DNA from: Pseudorasbora parva
Lineage: Eukaryota > Chordata > Actinopteri > Cypriniformes > Gobionidae
Reading direction: 5' to 3'
NCBI RefSeq assembly: GCF_024679245.1
Contig: NC_090178.1
Coordinates: 47,685,425 to 47,749,424, forward strand
DNA: 64,000 nt
The notes under the pieces are model-generated. The model did no database searches and was not told where the DNA came from. It worked only from the letters and a program-made list of their open reading frames with translations. Of this stretch, positions 12,437-23,131 are shown one piece after another; within the stretch, counting starts at the first letter, position 1, and every line of letters starts with the position of its first letter. Position numbers and translations under genes: made by a program.

Positions 12437-14103
12437 CTAAATTTTTCTAATGACTGTAACATGTTTTTTTAAACGAAAACATTTCTTTTCACTTAACTGA
12501 TCAAGAACGATTAAACCTTCTTTTGGAGACCAGCCACTGACCTCTCAAATTTTTCAACATCAGAAAAGAAATCTCTAATGTTGACTTGTTTTCCAAATGT
12601 CTCATTAAGAAAGCTAGCCTAGAAATCTAGACGCACCCTAGCGGCAGCAAATTTAATCTACCTGCAAGTGTCGTCTAGCAACTCTCAATACCCTTCTGAG
12701 CTGTATTCGCCTAACTGTTGCCGGACCAATCACACCGTGTAATGAGTCGGTGGGCGGGGCCATAATGATGACGGCCGAGTTGCGTTTGCGTGCTTCTAGT
12801 AAATATAGAAACTGGCGAACGCCAGTCTTTCGAATCAGCTTTGACCGCGACTCTGGAAGACTTGGAGTTAAGCTTTTCTCTGAGAAAAGAACGGCACTGA
12901 AGTCATTCTTAAAAAGGGAAGATGTGTTCTCAGTTTTGCTGACCGGATACGGCGAATGTTTAATCTATCAACGAGCTCTGTTTCACCTTCGTTGCTCTGG
13001 TTGGTTGTAGGGCTATCCTATCGCGTACAGAGGGAGTTTGAAAGACAACCGTTTATCCCACCCCTCGGATTGAGCCCTGTCTATGGTGAGTTTCCAGACC
13101 AAACATCTTGATGTGGGTCTGGCTTGTCAGGCTACAAGAAAGCCATTAATTTCCTCTAATGTATACACAGAAGGATATTTAATGGACATATCTTGAGAAT
13201 CACTTTCAGGCTCACATACAGAACCTACTTGTGAGTCACATTCATAATCAAGAAGAGAACCATTTTCATCCGATACGTCATCCTCCATTGCACTACCATC
13301 ATTAGTGACAACCAACTCTCTCTTTCTTGAACCCAAAAGAACAGGTTCCTCACACCTGCTTATACTGGGCCCTGCAATGTGAGTAGAATCTGTAGTACAA
13401 TTTCATGTGCTTCCACAGTGGACAGCGCCGCATCAGAAACGCTTACCTCTGTTGAACCGGCATTTTCCTCTGCTGTGTGCTCCGTGACATCTCCCTCTCA
13501 CATGACAGTAGGCCTATCCTCTGGTGCACGCTCTCTGTGTGGGCATGCAAACGTTTTGTGACCTAAATCACTGCATTCGAAGCACCTTAGACTACCATTT
13601 GCTGCCTACACAATATACGATTTCCCTTCATGACGTACTCGGAATGAAACATCCATCGGATTTTTGGGAGAGTCCAGAAACATAAACACCTGTCTTCTGA
13701 AAGATTTGACATGTCTCAGAGATGGGTGTTTACATCCTAGTGTAATTGATTTGAAACCGCTGGCAAATTTGCCAAAACGTGTTAATTCCTGTTCCAACGC
13801 GTCATCCAGAATGAACGGTGGAAAATTCCATAGTGTGATTTTTGCTGTCGGAGCATGTAATGGAGAAACTTGAACAAAGTTTTCATTTATAACGAGGCCA
13901 CTTTCGATTAGCCGGTTAACAAAGTTTTGTTCTTTCAAGAACACTACTACGGCTTTGTTCATGCGAGAAGCGGACACAATATTCTCATGTCCCACTTCCC
14001 CGCCAGCCGAAATAAGCATGTCTTCCACTGTAACGCCGTCCTCTGGCATGCACCTGAAGCCATTGCGCAAGGACAAAGACGGCATCTCCTCATGAGACGC
14101 CAT
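12437..14103 (-). pseudogene. LINE ORF1 (nucleic-acid-binding protein), disrupted
   Basis: The start is taken as the ATG at 14103; the frame upstream opens only with GTG. An RRM-like region (about 13606-14000, with AKITLWNFPPFILDDALEQE) is followed by one in-frame TAG near 13603. Then comes a perfect CCHC knuckle, CFECSDLGHKTFAC (C-x2-C-x4-H-x4-C), an acidic linker, and a conserved C-terminal region ending FRLKKHVTVIRK at 12437. The 521-bp insertion at 12615-13135 splits the C-terminal region; the frame is continuous across its target site. A further frameshift lies near 12510. ORF1 proteins of this group bind element RNA. Confidence 0.8.
12615..13135. mobile_element. 521-bp non-autonomous hAT-like element with 8-bp target duplication
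   Basis: Ends begin TAGCCTAGAAATC and finish GACAAGCC-type inverse (GGCTTGTCAGGCTAC), imperfect inverted repeats offset by one base. It is flanked by perfect AAGAAAGC duplications at 12607-12614 and 13136-13143. It is GC-richer than its host and has no transposase. It sits in LINE ORF1, and the LINE frame closes exactly when the element and one AAGAAAGC are removed. Confidence 0.85.
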
Positions 14104-14289
14104 CTCTCCTTGCACAAAATTCACTACAAAAAGACAAACTAAACTTAATTAAATTTAAACCATGCAACAAATTAGGAAAAAGGGGGGAAAAGAGAAACGA
14201 AAAATAGGGGGGGGGAAGCCTGTATTAAAGACTGAGTGAAATCACACAGCTCAGGTCTCACCCACCACCGCTCTTAACCCACTCCCAGC

Positions 14290-14290
<1 letters not shown>

Positions 14291-14347
<57 letters not shown>
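14291..14347. repeat. (GA)n microsatellite, right flank of the Tx1-like LINE
   Basis: Uninterrupted GA dinucleotides, about 57 bp, at the 5' end of the minus-strand LINE, matching the tract at 7511-7566. Confidence 0.95.
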
Positions 14348-14351
<4 letters not shown>

Positions 14352-14499
14352 GTTTTTTTTTCTAAACCCTATTTTCCACCTTATACTTTCCTTATTCTAT
14401 TTTTACAATTTGCAAGTTACACATAACACAAGCTGTGCTGACTAACTCTGATCACGGCCAGGTGTTTTCCAACTCTGTTTGACTGGGGTATTACAAACA

Positions 14500-14645
14500 A
14501 TGTTAAACAGACCCGGGACCCAAAGTAAAAGATTGGGACCCGACCTGGACCCGGCCGACCATTTAAAATATAGACCCGAACCTGTACGTGTCCCGGGTCG
14601 GGTCCACGGGTCTCGGGTGCTCTGTGAAGACCTCTACCGTACAGA
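14500..14645. repeat. GACCCG-rich transposon end
   Basis: Dense GACCCGG/CCGGGTC words form partial inverted repeats (ACCCGGGACCC, CCCGGGTCGGGTCC) and end in GAAGACCTCTA, the inverse of the TAGAGGTCTTC at 6652. Probably one end of the same DNA transposon family. Confidence 0.45.
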
Positions 14646-14664
14646 TACACTTTTGCAACATGAC

Positions 14665-14769
<105 letters not shown>

Positions 14770-14995
14770 TTTTCAATTCGAAAAATCTCAAAGTGCAACA
14801 ATGGAAAAGAGAAAAATAATAAAAAATTTAATAAAAAGTAAAAATATAGAATAATACAAACAATCACAACATAAAAGCTTTTCTGAACAAAAAAACAGAG
14901 CTGATTGTGGAAGTCTCTGTAAGCTCCACAGTACACTGTGGTCCACTCCATGTTTTACATTTCTTCCAGCGCTAGAAGCTCTCTAGAGGACACAT

Positions 14996-15400
14996 TTGGG
15001 GCGGCGAATAAGTCCAAGGTGTTCCACGGCCGCAATGCAAGACGGAACAGCGACGCAGCCGAGACTTAGCAGCCGAGAAGCGGAACATCTCAACATCAGG
15101 CCGGGCGCTGATGGCACTAGCCTTCACCAATGTAATAACGTTCATAAATATGGGAAGGAGGCGGGAACCGGCAAACGTTCAACAAAGACTTTAATCAAAT
15201 AATAAACAAAACAAAAGTAACATGGGCAGCCCCTCACGGATGACTGCCCGCACACACATAATAAATCATAAACATAACAAAGTCCAGGCCTGGTCCTCTC
15301 TCGTACTTCACTGGTGTCAGTCTCCTTATATGCCTCCGTGCTCCCTCATGAGAGGAGTCGAGACGCTGATTCGCCATCCCCGGTCTCGCTTGCTCCCTCC
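14996..15400. repeat. Possible LTR-like sequence, interrupted at 15401
   Basis: GC-richer, low-copy-looking sequence whose right part (CGGTCTCGCTTGCTCCCTCC) appears to resume after the insertion at 15401-16735 (CTCTCATGTCTCCCGCTCG to about 16790). It has LTR-like composition with TTTAATC/AATAAAC motifs, but TG/CA ends were not defined. It could also be a different repeat. Confidence 0.3.
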
Positions 15401-15581
15401 CATGGGTGTCGCTAGGCCCTTTTCTTCAGCTTCAGCCCCCCCTAAACTTATGCCTCAGCCCCCCTAAAAAATATGTGATTAACCTTTAAAACATATGAAA
15501 CTGGCGGCAGGCTTTGGCTTCATCCCGTTTTTAGTCTGTCTCCCATCCGCAGCGCAGTGCAGCGCACGTCAGAAGCAGAGG

Positions 15582-15642
<61 letters not shown>

Positions 15643-16735
15643 CTGAGCGTCATTGGTCTATCACCGCTCGATGTCAAAATATTTGATAAAACCTATCAAA
15701 TCAGAGTAGGCGGGCTATATGGTCACACAGAAACTGCTGAGGCAGAGCGCAAATTTTAGCAGCGCAACTCGACGTCAAGTAAGATAAATGCAGCTAAACT
15801 AAACATTCATGTTTGACAGCTTCTGCTTTAAGTCAGAAATGTTAATCAAAAGAAAAAAATATTTAGGCAAATTAATAAACTTGTTGTATCTAAATTTTTA
15901 GACATTTTTAACTGGAAATATGCCTGTGTGATTCATAATGTAGGCCTAATTAACGAACAGAAAATATTTTCATCAGATTAGGCATAAGTTTAATAATGAA
16001 TGTGTATATATTGTAAATTAATATAATTCTATTTGTAACATTCAGTAAATAAAATAAAAAAACTTTTTCAGCCTGTATTGGGCATAAGATTAGTAGCCTA
16101 ATGAATGTTCATATTGTGATTTTAATAAACTTAAAACTTTGATAAACAGTAAATAAACAATAAACAGTCTAAGAAAATTATTCATGAAACATATAAATAT
16201 CAGTATGTTAATATGTAAACCATATGTTTACTTTATTCACTGACGAAAACGGAAAAAAACTGTCAAAGCTCAGCCTTATGAAGAGACAGGGCAAGATAAA
16301 AACAGAGAAAAAGAGAGATGTGGACATAAGAAAGACAAATAATCTACTGCCCAGTGATATGGTTTTCAAGCTATTGTTATCACATTTTTTGGCCTTCAGA
16401 ACATCTTAAAATGCTCATATGTAGATCATAGAAATCAAAATTTTCTCGGGGGACCATGTTAGAACCCCCTAACATTTGGGATCTTGGTTATTATAAACCT
16501 GCCTACATTATTGGGTATGATTAATGCATGTACAGTATGGCCATGCAGTAAGGTATTAATATTTGCTTTATAAGTAATGATCAACAGCCAATATCTTCTG
16601 GGTATGCATGTTTGTAAGCTATTAGTTAATAGCGCAATTTGGACCCTAAACTAAATAGTGTTACCATTTTTTCTACAGGCCTACCCTCACTGGGGGCTGA
16701 GCCTCCCTAAAATAAAAATCCTAGAAACGCCTCTG
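15401..16735. mobile_element. Non-autonomous hAT-like element
   Basis: The left end CATGGGTGTCGCTAGG and right end (inverse CAGAGGCGTTTCTAGG) are partly matching inverted repeats starting with CA, as in hAT elements. Both are followed inward by GGCTGAGCCCCCCTAAA-like sequence. Flanks CTCCCTCC and CTCCCCTC resemble an imperfect 8-bp duplication. The AT-rich interior has a (GT)n at 15583-15638 and no transposase. Confidence 0.6.
15583..15638. repeat. (GT)n microsatellite
   Basis: About 56 bp of GT dinucleotides inside the hAT-like element. The poly-Cys-Val frame here is an artefact. Confidence 0.95.
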
Positions 16736-16799
16736 CTCCCCTCTCATGTCTCCCGCTCGTCCACCTTGCCACAAACCCAAGTTGTTATCAGCACTCAGT

Positions 16800-17480
16800 T
16801 CAGAAGCCTGCATCTCTGATGGTATGGAGTTGCATGAGTGTGTGTGGCATGGGCAGCTTACACATCTGGAAAGGCACCATCAATGCTGAAAGGTATATCC
16901 AAGTTCTAGAACAACAGCATATGCTCCCATCCAGACGTCGTCTCTTTCAGGGAACACCTTGCATTTTCCAACAATGCCAGACCACATACTGCATAAATTA
17001 CAACATCATGGCTGCGTTGAAGAAGGATCTGGCACTGAAATGGCCAGCCTGCAGTCCAGATCTTTCAGCCATAGAAAACATTTGCCCCATCATAAAGAGG
17101 AAGATGCAACAAAGAAGACCTAGGACAGTTAATCAACAAGAAGCCTGTATTAGACAAGAATGGGGTAACATTCCTATTGCTTAACTTGAGCAACTTGTCT
17201 CCTCAGTTTCCAGATGTTTCCAGAATGTTATAAAAAGAAGAGGGAATGCCACACAATGGTCTTGTCCCAACTGTTTTGAGATGTGTTGATTCCATGAAAT
17301 TTAAAATCAACTTATCTTCCCTTACAATTATACATTTTCTCAATTTAAACATTTGATATATGATCTATGTTGTATTCGGAATAAAATACTGAAATGTGGA
17401 ACTTCCACATCATAGCATTTTGTTTTTATTCACAATATGTTCAGTGCCCAAACTTTTTTGGAATCGGATTTGTGTGTGCG
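16800..17480 (+). pseudogene. Tc1-like transposase, 3' half and right end
   Basis: The plus-strand frame at 16819-17184 (from MVWSCMSVCGMGSLH) is the C-terminal half of a Tc1 transposase. It has LEQQHMLPSRRR, then FQQCQTT where the family has an Asp-containing FQQDNA (second catalytic Asp lost), then PACSPDLSAIENICPIIKRK with the final Glu retained. The helix-turn-helix half and left inverted repeat are missing. Downstream (17185-17480) is AT-rich 3' sequence ending in AACTTTTTTGGAATCGGAT, typical of the terminal region of such elements. Confidence 0.75.
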
Positions 17481-17669
17481 TATATATATTAAAATGATCT
17501 GCTTTAAAGCCTGGGCTAGGGAGTGTCATTCTAGGGAACTGGTACTGGTGGGATATTCTTGACACCTATGAGCTGAATTTAAATCTCAGTAAGATTTCAG
17601 ATTTCTCACTTTTAAATATTTAATGTAACATTTATATTGTTTTCCACTCAGTTTTGTTTTTGGTTATAG

Positions 17670-18346
17670 GTATGAACTACAGAGGAGTCATTTTGAGAGC
17701 CTTTGAGCAGTTCAGACTGAAATCATGTATTGACTTTAAGCCCAGAGCAGCAGAAGAGTTTTTCATCTCTGTGGACAGCCGTGAAGGGTTAGTAATATAT
17801 TATAGATTGTTTTGATATGGCCTTTCCTATACTGAATATGTAGAGTAAAATAATTGGATTAATTATTTCCAAATCAAAAGTTTGGCCACTTTTCCGCTAA
17901 CACTTTAGAATACTGTTCCATCATTAATGAATAACTACACAGGAATAAATGAGCAATACACTATCAACATTTTAACTTCCATTCAAAAACACTTAAACAA
18001 GTATCTTCATATCATATGCCAGTTTGACTGAATTAGCTGTCAATTTTTTTTTCTTTGATTATTTTATTTTTTTCCCTTTGCATTCTTCTTCATTAGTTTA
18101 AAAAAGAACAACATATACTGCACATTTGTGGTCTGTTCTCCTAAATAATTTACAATATATCTTGTTAATAATTCAGAGGAATGCACAAAGAATCTCTTGG
18201 GTTTATCCTGAATCCTCATGTCTCTTTCCAGGTTTCACAGGTAAATACAAATTATTATATGTCAAAATGATGGAAATCACTTTGAAATAGTATCACATAA
18301 TTCTGAATTGAAAGATTTTTTTTATTATTATTAAGGCAGAATATGT

Positions 18347-18416
<70 letters not shown>

Positions 18417-19421
18417 TATACTATGACGCATTTAAATCTAGCATAGTTTGTGTATGAGCCCAAACAGTATCCAAGTAAAATAGTGGCATCAGTGTGACTG
18501 ACCACTCCTACTTGGGCAAAGAGCAGAATGGTGAGATCGATTGCAGTCAGTCAATGAATGGAAAGTGTCTGCTGATACATTTTACTCATTTTCATTGCGA
18601 AAAAGAAATGCACTTCACCTCCATCCACAGTTGTGGTCACTATACCACCCAGTTCCCTAAACTACACACCTGTTTTCATGCCTGCAGGGACGTCTTTTTT
18701 CATGCACTTCAACATTGAGGACAGAAACGAGGGGACGCAGCCAACTTGGAGAGCAAGACACTGAGCCCTACAAGAGACTGCAAATTCCAGTGCCTGCAGT
18801 TCTACTACTTTCAAAGCAGTAATGAGTCTGACCAGCTCAACATCTGGATCCGAGAGTACCAGAATGAAGCAGAAATCCGAGGAAGTCTCAGACTTATGGA
18901 TCAGATCACGGGTCTGTCTCTTTCTGCAGATCTTTATACTACAAGTCATATAGGCTTGTTACTGACCACTTAATTTCTTGCAGAAACCCCTGGTAATTAC
19001 TGGAAGCTCCATCATGTGCCACTAAATACAAATACATCCTTCCAAGTTGTATTTGAAAGAAGCAAAGGAGCTGGAAACTCCAGTGGAGGCTTTTCACTGG
19101 ATGATATCAATGTGTCAGAGACAGAGTGTCCTCACACATGGCAGATAAGGGACTTTGAGAAGGAACTGAACAGTGGGCAACGGACTTTGACAAGTCCGCT
19201 GTATTACTCCAGTGATGGTTATCGCTTTGGGGCTAAGTTAAATCTGAACAGAAATCAACTTTCAACAGATGTTTATTTGGTATCTGGTGCATATGATTAC
19301 CAGCTGCAGTGGCCTTGTCGATGGAGACAGATAACCGTCCAAATCCTTGACCAGAATCCACACATACAGTGCATGTCCTTTGAGCAAAGAATCACCACTG
19401 ACCCTAAATTGATTTATGATG
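17670..19421 (+). pseudogene. Meprin-like metalloprotease gene fragment (three exons)
   Basis: Meprins are membrane or secreted astacin zinc proteases with MAM and MATH domains. Exon 17670-17787 encodes the start of the astacin domain (GVILRAFEQFRLKSCIDFKP) with good AG/GT borders. Exon 18688-18911 encodes the first part of MAM (FFMHFN, then CKFQCLQFYYFQSSNESDQL). Exon 18984-19421 encodes the end of MAM (GGFSLDDINVSETECP) and the MATH domain through the LQWPCRWRQ and DQNPH motifs. Exon phases join correctly (Thr-Glu-Thr-Pro across 18911/18984). The exons carrying the HExxH zinc site, which should lie between the first two, are absent, and the MAM exon needs a 1-base frameshift near 18735. Later exons (EGF, membrane anchor) are not in the next 1 kb. 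Probably a pseudogene; closest in pattern to meprin beta. Confidence 0.75.
18350..18413. repeat. (AT)n microsatellite
   Basis: Pure AT dinucleotides in the interval between meprin-like exons. Confidence 0.9.
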
Positions 19422-20277
19422 GTTAGCTCTTTAATTTAATCTGATGTATTATTATTGTCATTTGTCATGTGTTTATATGCACAATTTTAATTAGATGAGA
19501 ATCAAAGTTATTATCTGTAGCTTTTAGGGTTCTAACAGGCAGGTATTACTGGGGCAATTCTCAAAACATCATACTTATCTTCACCATGCACGGTAGGATT
19601 TGTGAAGTAACCTCATAGAACAAGTTAAGCTGCTTTATTAGGAGCAAACTGGCAATAATTAGAATGATGACAATGATTAAATTGGGCAGGAATGATATTT
19701 CCATTGTGCCTTACTTTCTGAGATCATCTTCATGAATCATGAGATATCTCAGGGCTGCTTTAGAACGACTCTCTACCCTGCCCTAAAGCAACAGTGAAGA
19801 ACTTTAACGTTCCAACTGGCACAAGTGCCCAGCAGGGAAGGCGAATATACTTTTAACCTCTGTTGCACTCTTATTTTTTTTTTCTTTTTAAAGTAACTCT
19901 AACTCTTTCCCTTCCAGCTTTGGCGTTTTTTTTTATTTTTTTATGCTGGCAGCATTTTTGATCCTTTTCATAAAGGTTTTATGGTCCCCAGAATATTTTG
20001 TTGTATGAATATCTGAACGGGCAACATAGTAAAAGAAAGAACAGAGCCTTTGCTTTTAAACAAAAAATAATAATTCTAGCACTCCTTTTTTGTCAGCACT
20101 TGGATGTAAGCAAGTTTCATAAAAAAGCAACATTTTAAGTAAAAAGCTGAAAAATTCATGTTGGATCAAAATATCAGATGGAGTAGATGGAGTCCATCAA
20201 CACCCCCAAAAGCTTCCAATTCCTAGAGCTCATCTTGGGTTGCCATTTTATTCAGTAACATCAGGCAGTTCTGATTT
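19422..20277. other. Non-coding 3' flank of the meprin fragment
   Basis: No further meprin exon was recognised. The stretch holds T-rich runs near 19870-19950 but no supported feature. Confidence 0.5.
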
Positions 20278-20817
20278 ACACCGATCAGGCATAACATTTT
20301 TACCTTCCTAATATTGTTTTGGTCTCCTGTTTGCTGCCAAAACAGCCCTGAACAGTCGAGGCACGGAATCTACAAGAACTCTGAAGATGTGTTGTGGTAT
20401 CTGGCACCAAGATTTTAGCAGCAGATCCTTCATGTAGGTGGTACGTTTCAAAATAACATCCACCTGGAGGGCAGGACCCAATGTTTTCCACCAGAACATT
20501 GCCCAAACATCACACTGCCACTGCCAGCTTGCCTTCTTCCCATAGTACATCCTTGCGCCATGTGTTCCCTGGGTAAGTGTTTACCCACGCACCCGGGCAT
20601 CCACGTGGCATAAACGAAAAAGTGATTCATCAGACCGTCAGCCTCGCTCAAATCATTAAGCTTGCCAATTTTTCCTGCTTCTAACACATCAACTTTGAGG
20701 CCAAAATGTTCATTTGTGCCTAATATAGCCCAACCAATAACATGTGCCATGATGAAAAGACAATCAGTGTTATTCACTTCACTTGAAGTGTCATAATGTT
20801 ATGCCTGATCGTGTGTA
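20278..20817. mobile_element. MITE-like element with GATCAGGCATAACATT ends
   Basis: Begins ACACCGATCAGGCATAACAT and ends with the inverse ATGTTATGCCTGATCG near 20816. About 540 bp, no intact ORF. Parts of the same family recur at 29240-29755 and 59096-59180. Similar elements are common in fish; the superfamily is not assigned here. Confidence 0.7.
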
Positions 20818-21400
20818 TAATGTTGATGATCGTGTAATTTTACATATGCATCTACATACAGAAGATATTGCTTGTGTCTGCTTCTCTTTCACCTGTGTTT
20901 TGATCAGAAGATTCTGTACTCTTTCAGTATATGTGTCATAGCTGATATTATAATATTATGAAAATATTACCCCTAATATCACACTGATATTCATGATATC
21001 TCATCACTTACACGTTTGATGGAATTTTGAAGTGATCCCCACACAGGGAAATGTGACTCGACCGAAATCACCAATAAATCCTCACAACAAACAGTCATCC
21101 ACTCACCAAAACACTGAGAGATAGTCTATCATTCACGAAAAGTGCATATTTCTCAGAAATTATAGTGATTATCATGGATTTAACCAGCATTGCTTCACTA
21201 CCGCGTGAGCACTGTCTAAAACCCGCGCTGTGAATCTCTGGTCCGGTGACTCGACTCTCTCGACACTGCTCAGAATAACTTTTCTTAAAGGGCCAGCGTA
21301 ACTTTATCAGTGCATGACAAAAACTATAAAATGTGATTTATTAGAGCTCTTCCCACACTGATCTCAAATAATACACCGATCAAAAATAATAATAATACTT
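20818..21400. other. Non-coding, no assignable feature
   Basis: AT-rich with a moderately GC-rich patch near 21190-21290. Nothing supportable was found. Confidence 0.45.
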
Positions 21401-21408
21401 GTTTCAGA

Positions 21409-22957
21409 CAGTGTTGGGCAGTAGCGAGCTACAAGTAGCGACGCTACTAGCTTAACTACATTTTTCAGTAGCTTGTCAGTAGCTCAGTTACTTTTAAAAC
21501 AGTGTAGCTTTTCATGTAGCTAACTACATTATACAGCAAGTAGAGGAGTAGCGCAACCAAAAGCTACATTCCGTTTTTGGGTTCTGAATCTGACGACCGA
21601 CGCGAACGAGCGGAGCTGAGCGGTGTGCGGAAGCTCAGCTTGCAGACGCGCTTCACTCCTGAGCTGCTCAGCGGTAAAACATTGTAAATAAACCAAAACT
21701 CAGCAGTCTACTTGCCTCACAGACTTGAGCTATATCACGTGTAGGCTATAGAAAGCTTGAAATGTCCACTTTTAAACGAAACCATTCACAATGTAAATAA
21801 ATAGGCAAGCAAAGCGCCTGCACCGTTCACGCGAGCAGCTTGTGATACTCACAGCGGTTCTGTTCATAATGCTGCGCTCCATCACTGCATGTGCTGTGAG
21901 TTTAACCTGCATTTTAGACTAATCCGTCCCGCTTTGCGTGTACCGTACAGCATTTTCACCCCTTGTCCCGCACGTCGCATATTGAGAAAATGCCCCACAT
22001 TTCCATCAGTCTGTTAGTTTTTAATTATCATATTAATAAATGCATCTGTTCAGAAAACTACTGGATAATTCGGTAAATTGGTTATATTGTTAATAATATA
22101 ATATAAATGAATATATAAGACTGTCAATGAACTAATTTCATGTTGATTTATATTTTATTTGTTCATTATTTATTTTGTTGGGTTTTAGTTGGACTTGGTC
22201 AGAACTCGTTCAAAAATAGCTTATCTGCATGATGCCTGCTGCCTTTGAGCTCAGTGAAGTTGAATTTACATTATATGTAAAATAAAGACATGTTACATTG
22301 TGATATAATGGTGTTTTCTGGTAGGGACTAAAGAATAAAATATTTTTATCAGCTGAAAGGCAGAATACAATTATTTTTTTTATTTTATTTATTAACTTAG
22401 ACATTATATAACAGTTTCAGGTTATATTTTAGTGTTGGTCACATTTCTCACATTGTCCCACACAAACTTAGTAATCGTCCCACATTTGGTTTGTTTGATG
22501 GTGGTAAACCCAATCTTGACTCCTGAATATTTAATTTAAGTTGCATACATTTTGTTCTTGCACTGATGTTACATTTTTAGCCATGTTGCACTTTGACAGT
22601 CAGTTTGAGATATAGGCTATATTAGATTATTGTGTTTATTTTTATTAATTATTCAAATGATTCTGACAGTTTTTGCCTTTGAAATGACTGGGGGAAAAGT
22701 GTCCCAATCAACCTGAATTCACACTATACTCTTTGAAATAAATTACATTGCATTATATTGCTTGAAACCCCAAATAGTATAACATTATTCATTAATTATT
22801 CAAAGTTATTTGTCATTGTAAAAAAAGAAAAAAAAATAGTTTCAATGTAGCTAGCTACTTTTTCAAAATGGTAGCTTGAATGTAACTTAACTACTTTAAC
22901 TTACAAGTAGCTTGTAGCTTGTAAAGCTACTGTGTCAGAGTAGCTTCCCCAACACTG
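21409..22957. mobile_element. Non-autonomous hAT element with perfect 8-bp target duplication
   Basis: The left end CAGTGTTGGGCAGTAGC and right end GCTTCCCCAACACTG form hAT-type inverted repeats. GTTTCAGA flanks both sides exactly (21401-21408 and 22958-22965). Subterminal regions are dense in GTAGCT/AGCTAC words on both sides. The 1549-bp interior is non-coding and AT-rich on the right. Confidence 0.9.
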
Positions 22958-23131
22958 GTTTCAGAGTAGATTTGGAGTTGACAGATCCAGATAAATCCAA
23001 CCTGGTTTAGATCAGGTTCAGTGGTCTCACATAGCTCGATATAAACATTCTCTGTCAACTAGTTTAATCCAGAGTTCGCAATTAACTCTGAAGAGTGTAC
23101 ATCTGAAAGTGTGACACGTGCTGCAAACAAC

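Larger units (their letters stand above)
7567..14290 (-). mobile_element. Internally deleted Tx1-like (L1 group) LINE between two (GA)n tracts
   Basis: Minus-strand non-LTR retrotransposon. From right to left it has ORF1 (14103 down to 12437) with an RRM-like region and a CCHC knuckle, then a short RT-thumb piece of ORF2 (about 12400-12225), then the ORF2 C-terminal region (9160-7801) and a 3' UTR. The endonuclease and most of the RT are absent, which implies an internal deletion of roughly 3 kb between the end of ORF1 and position 12400. Two later elements sit inside (9165-12224 and 12615-13135). In element orientation the LINE is flanked on both sides by (TC)n. Tx1-like lineages with microsatellite targets are known in fish, so targeted insertion is plausible. 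Confidence 0.8.

Noticed and set aside
20300..20777. Minus-strand frames inside the MITE (68-109 codons)
   Set aside because: Overlapping frames without domains; family is non-autonomous.
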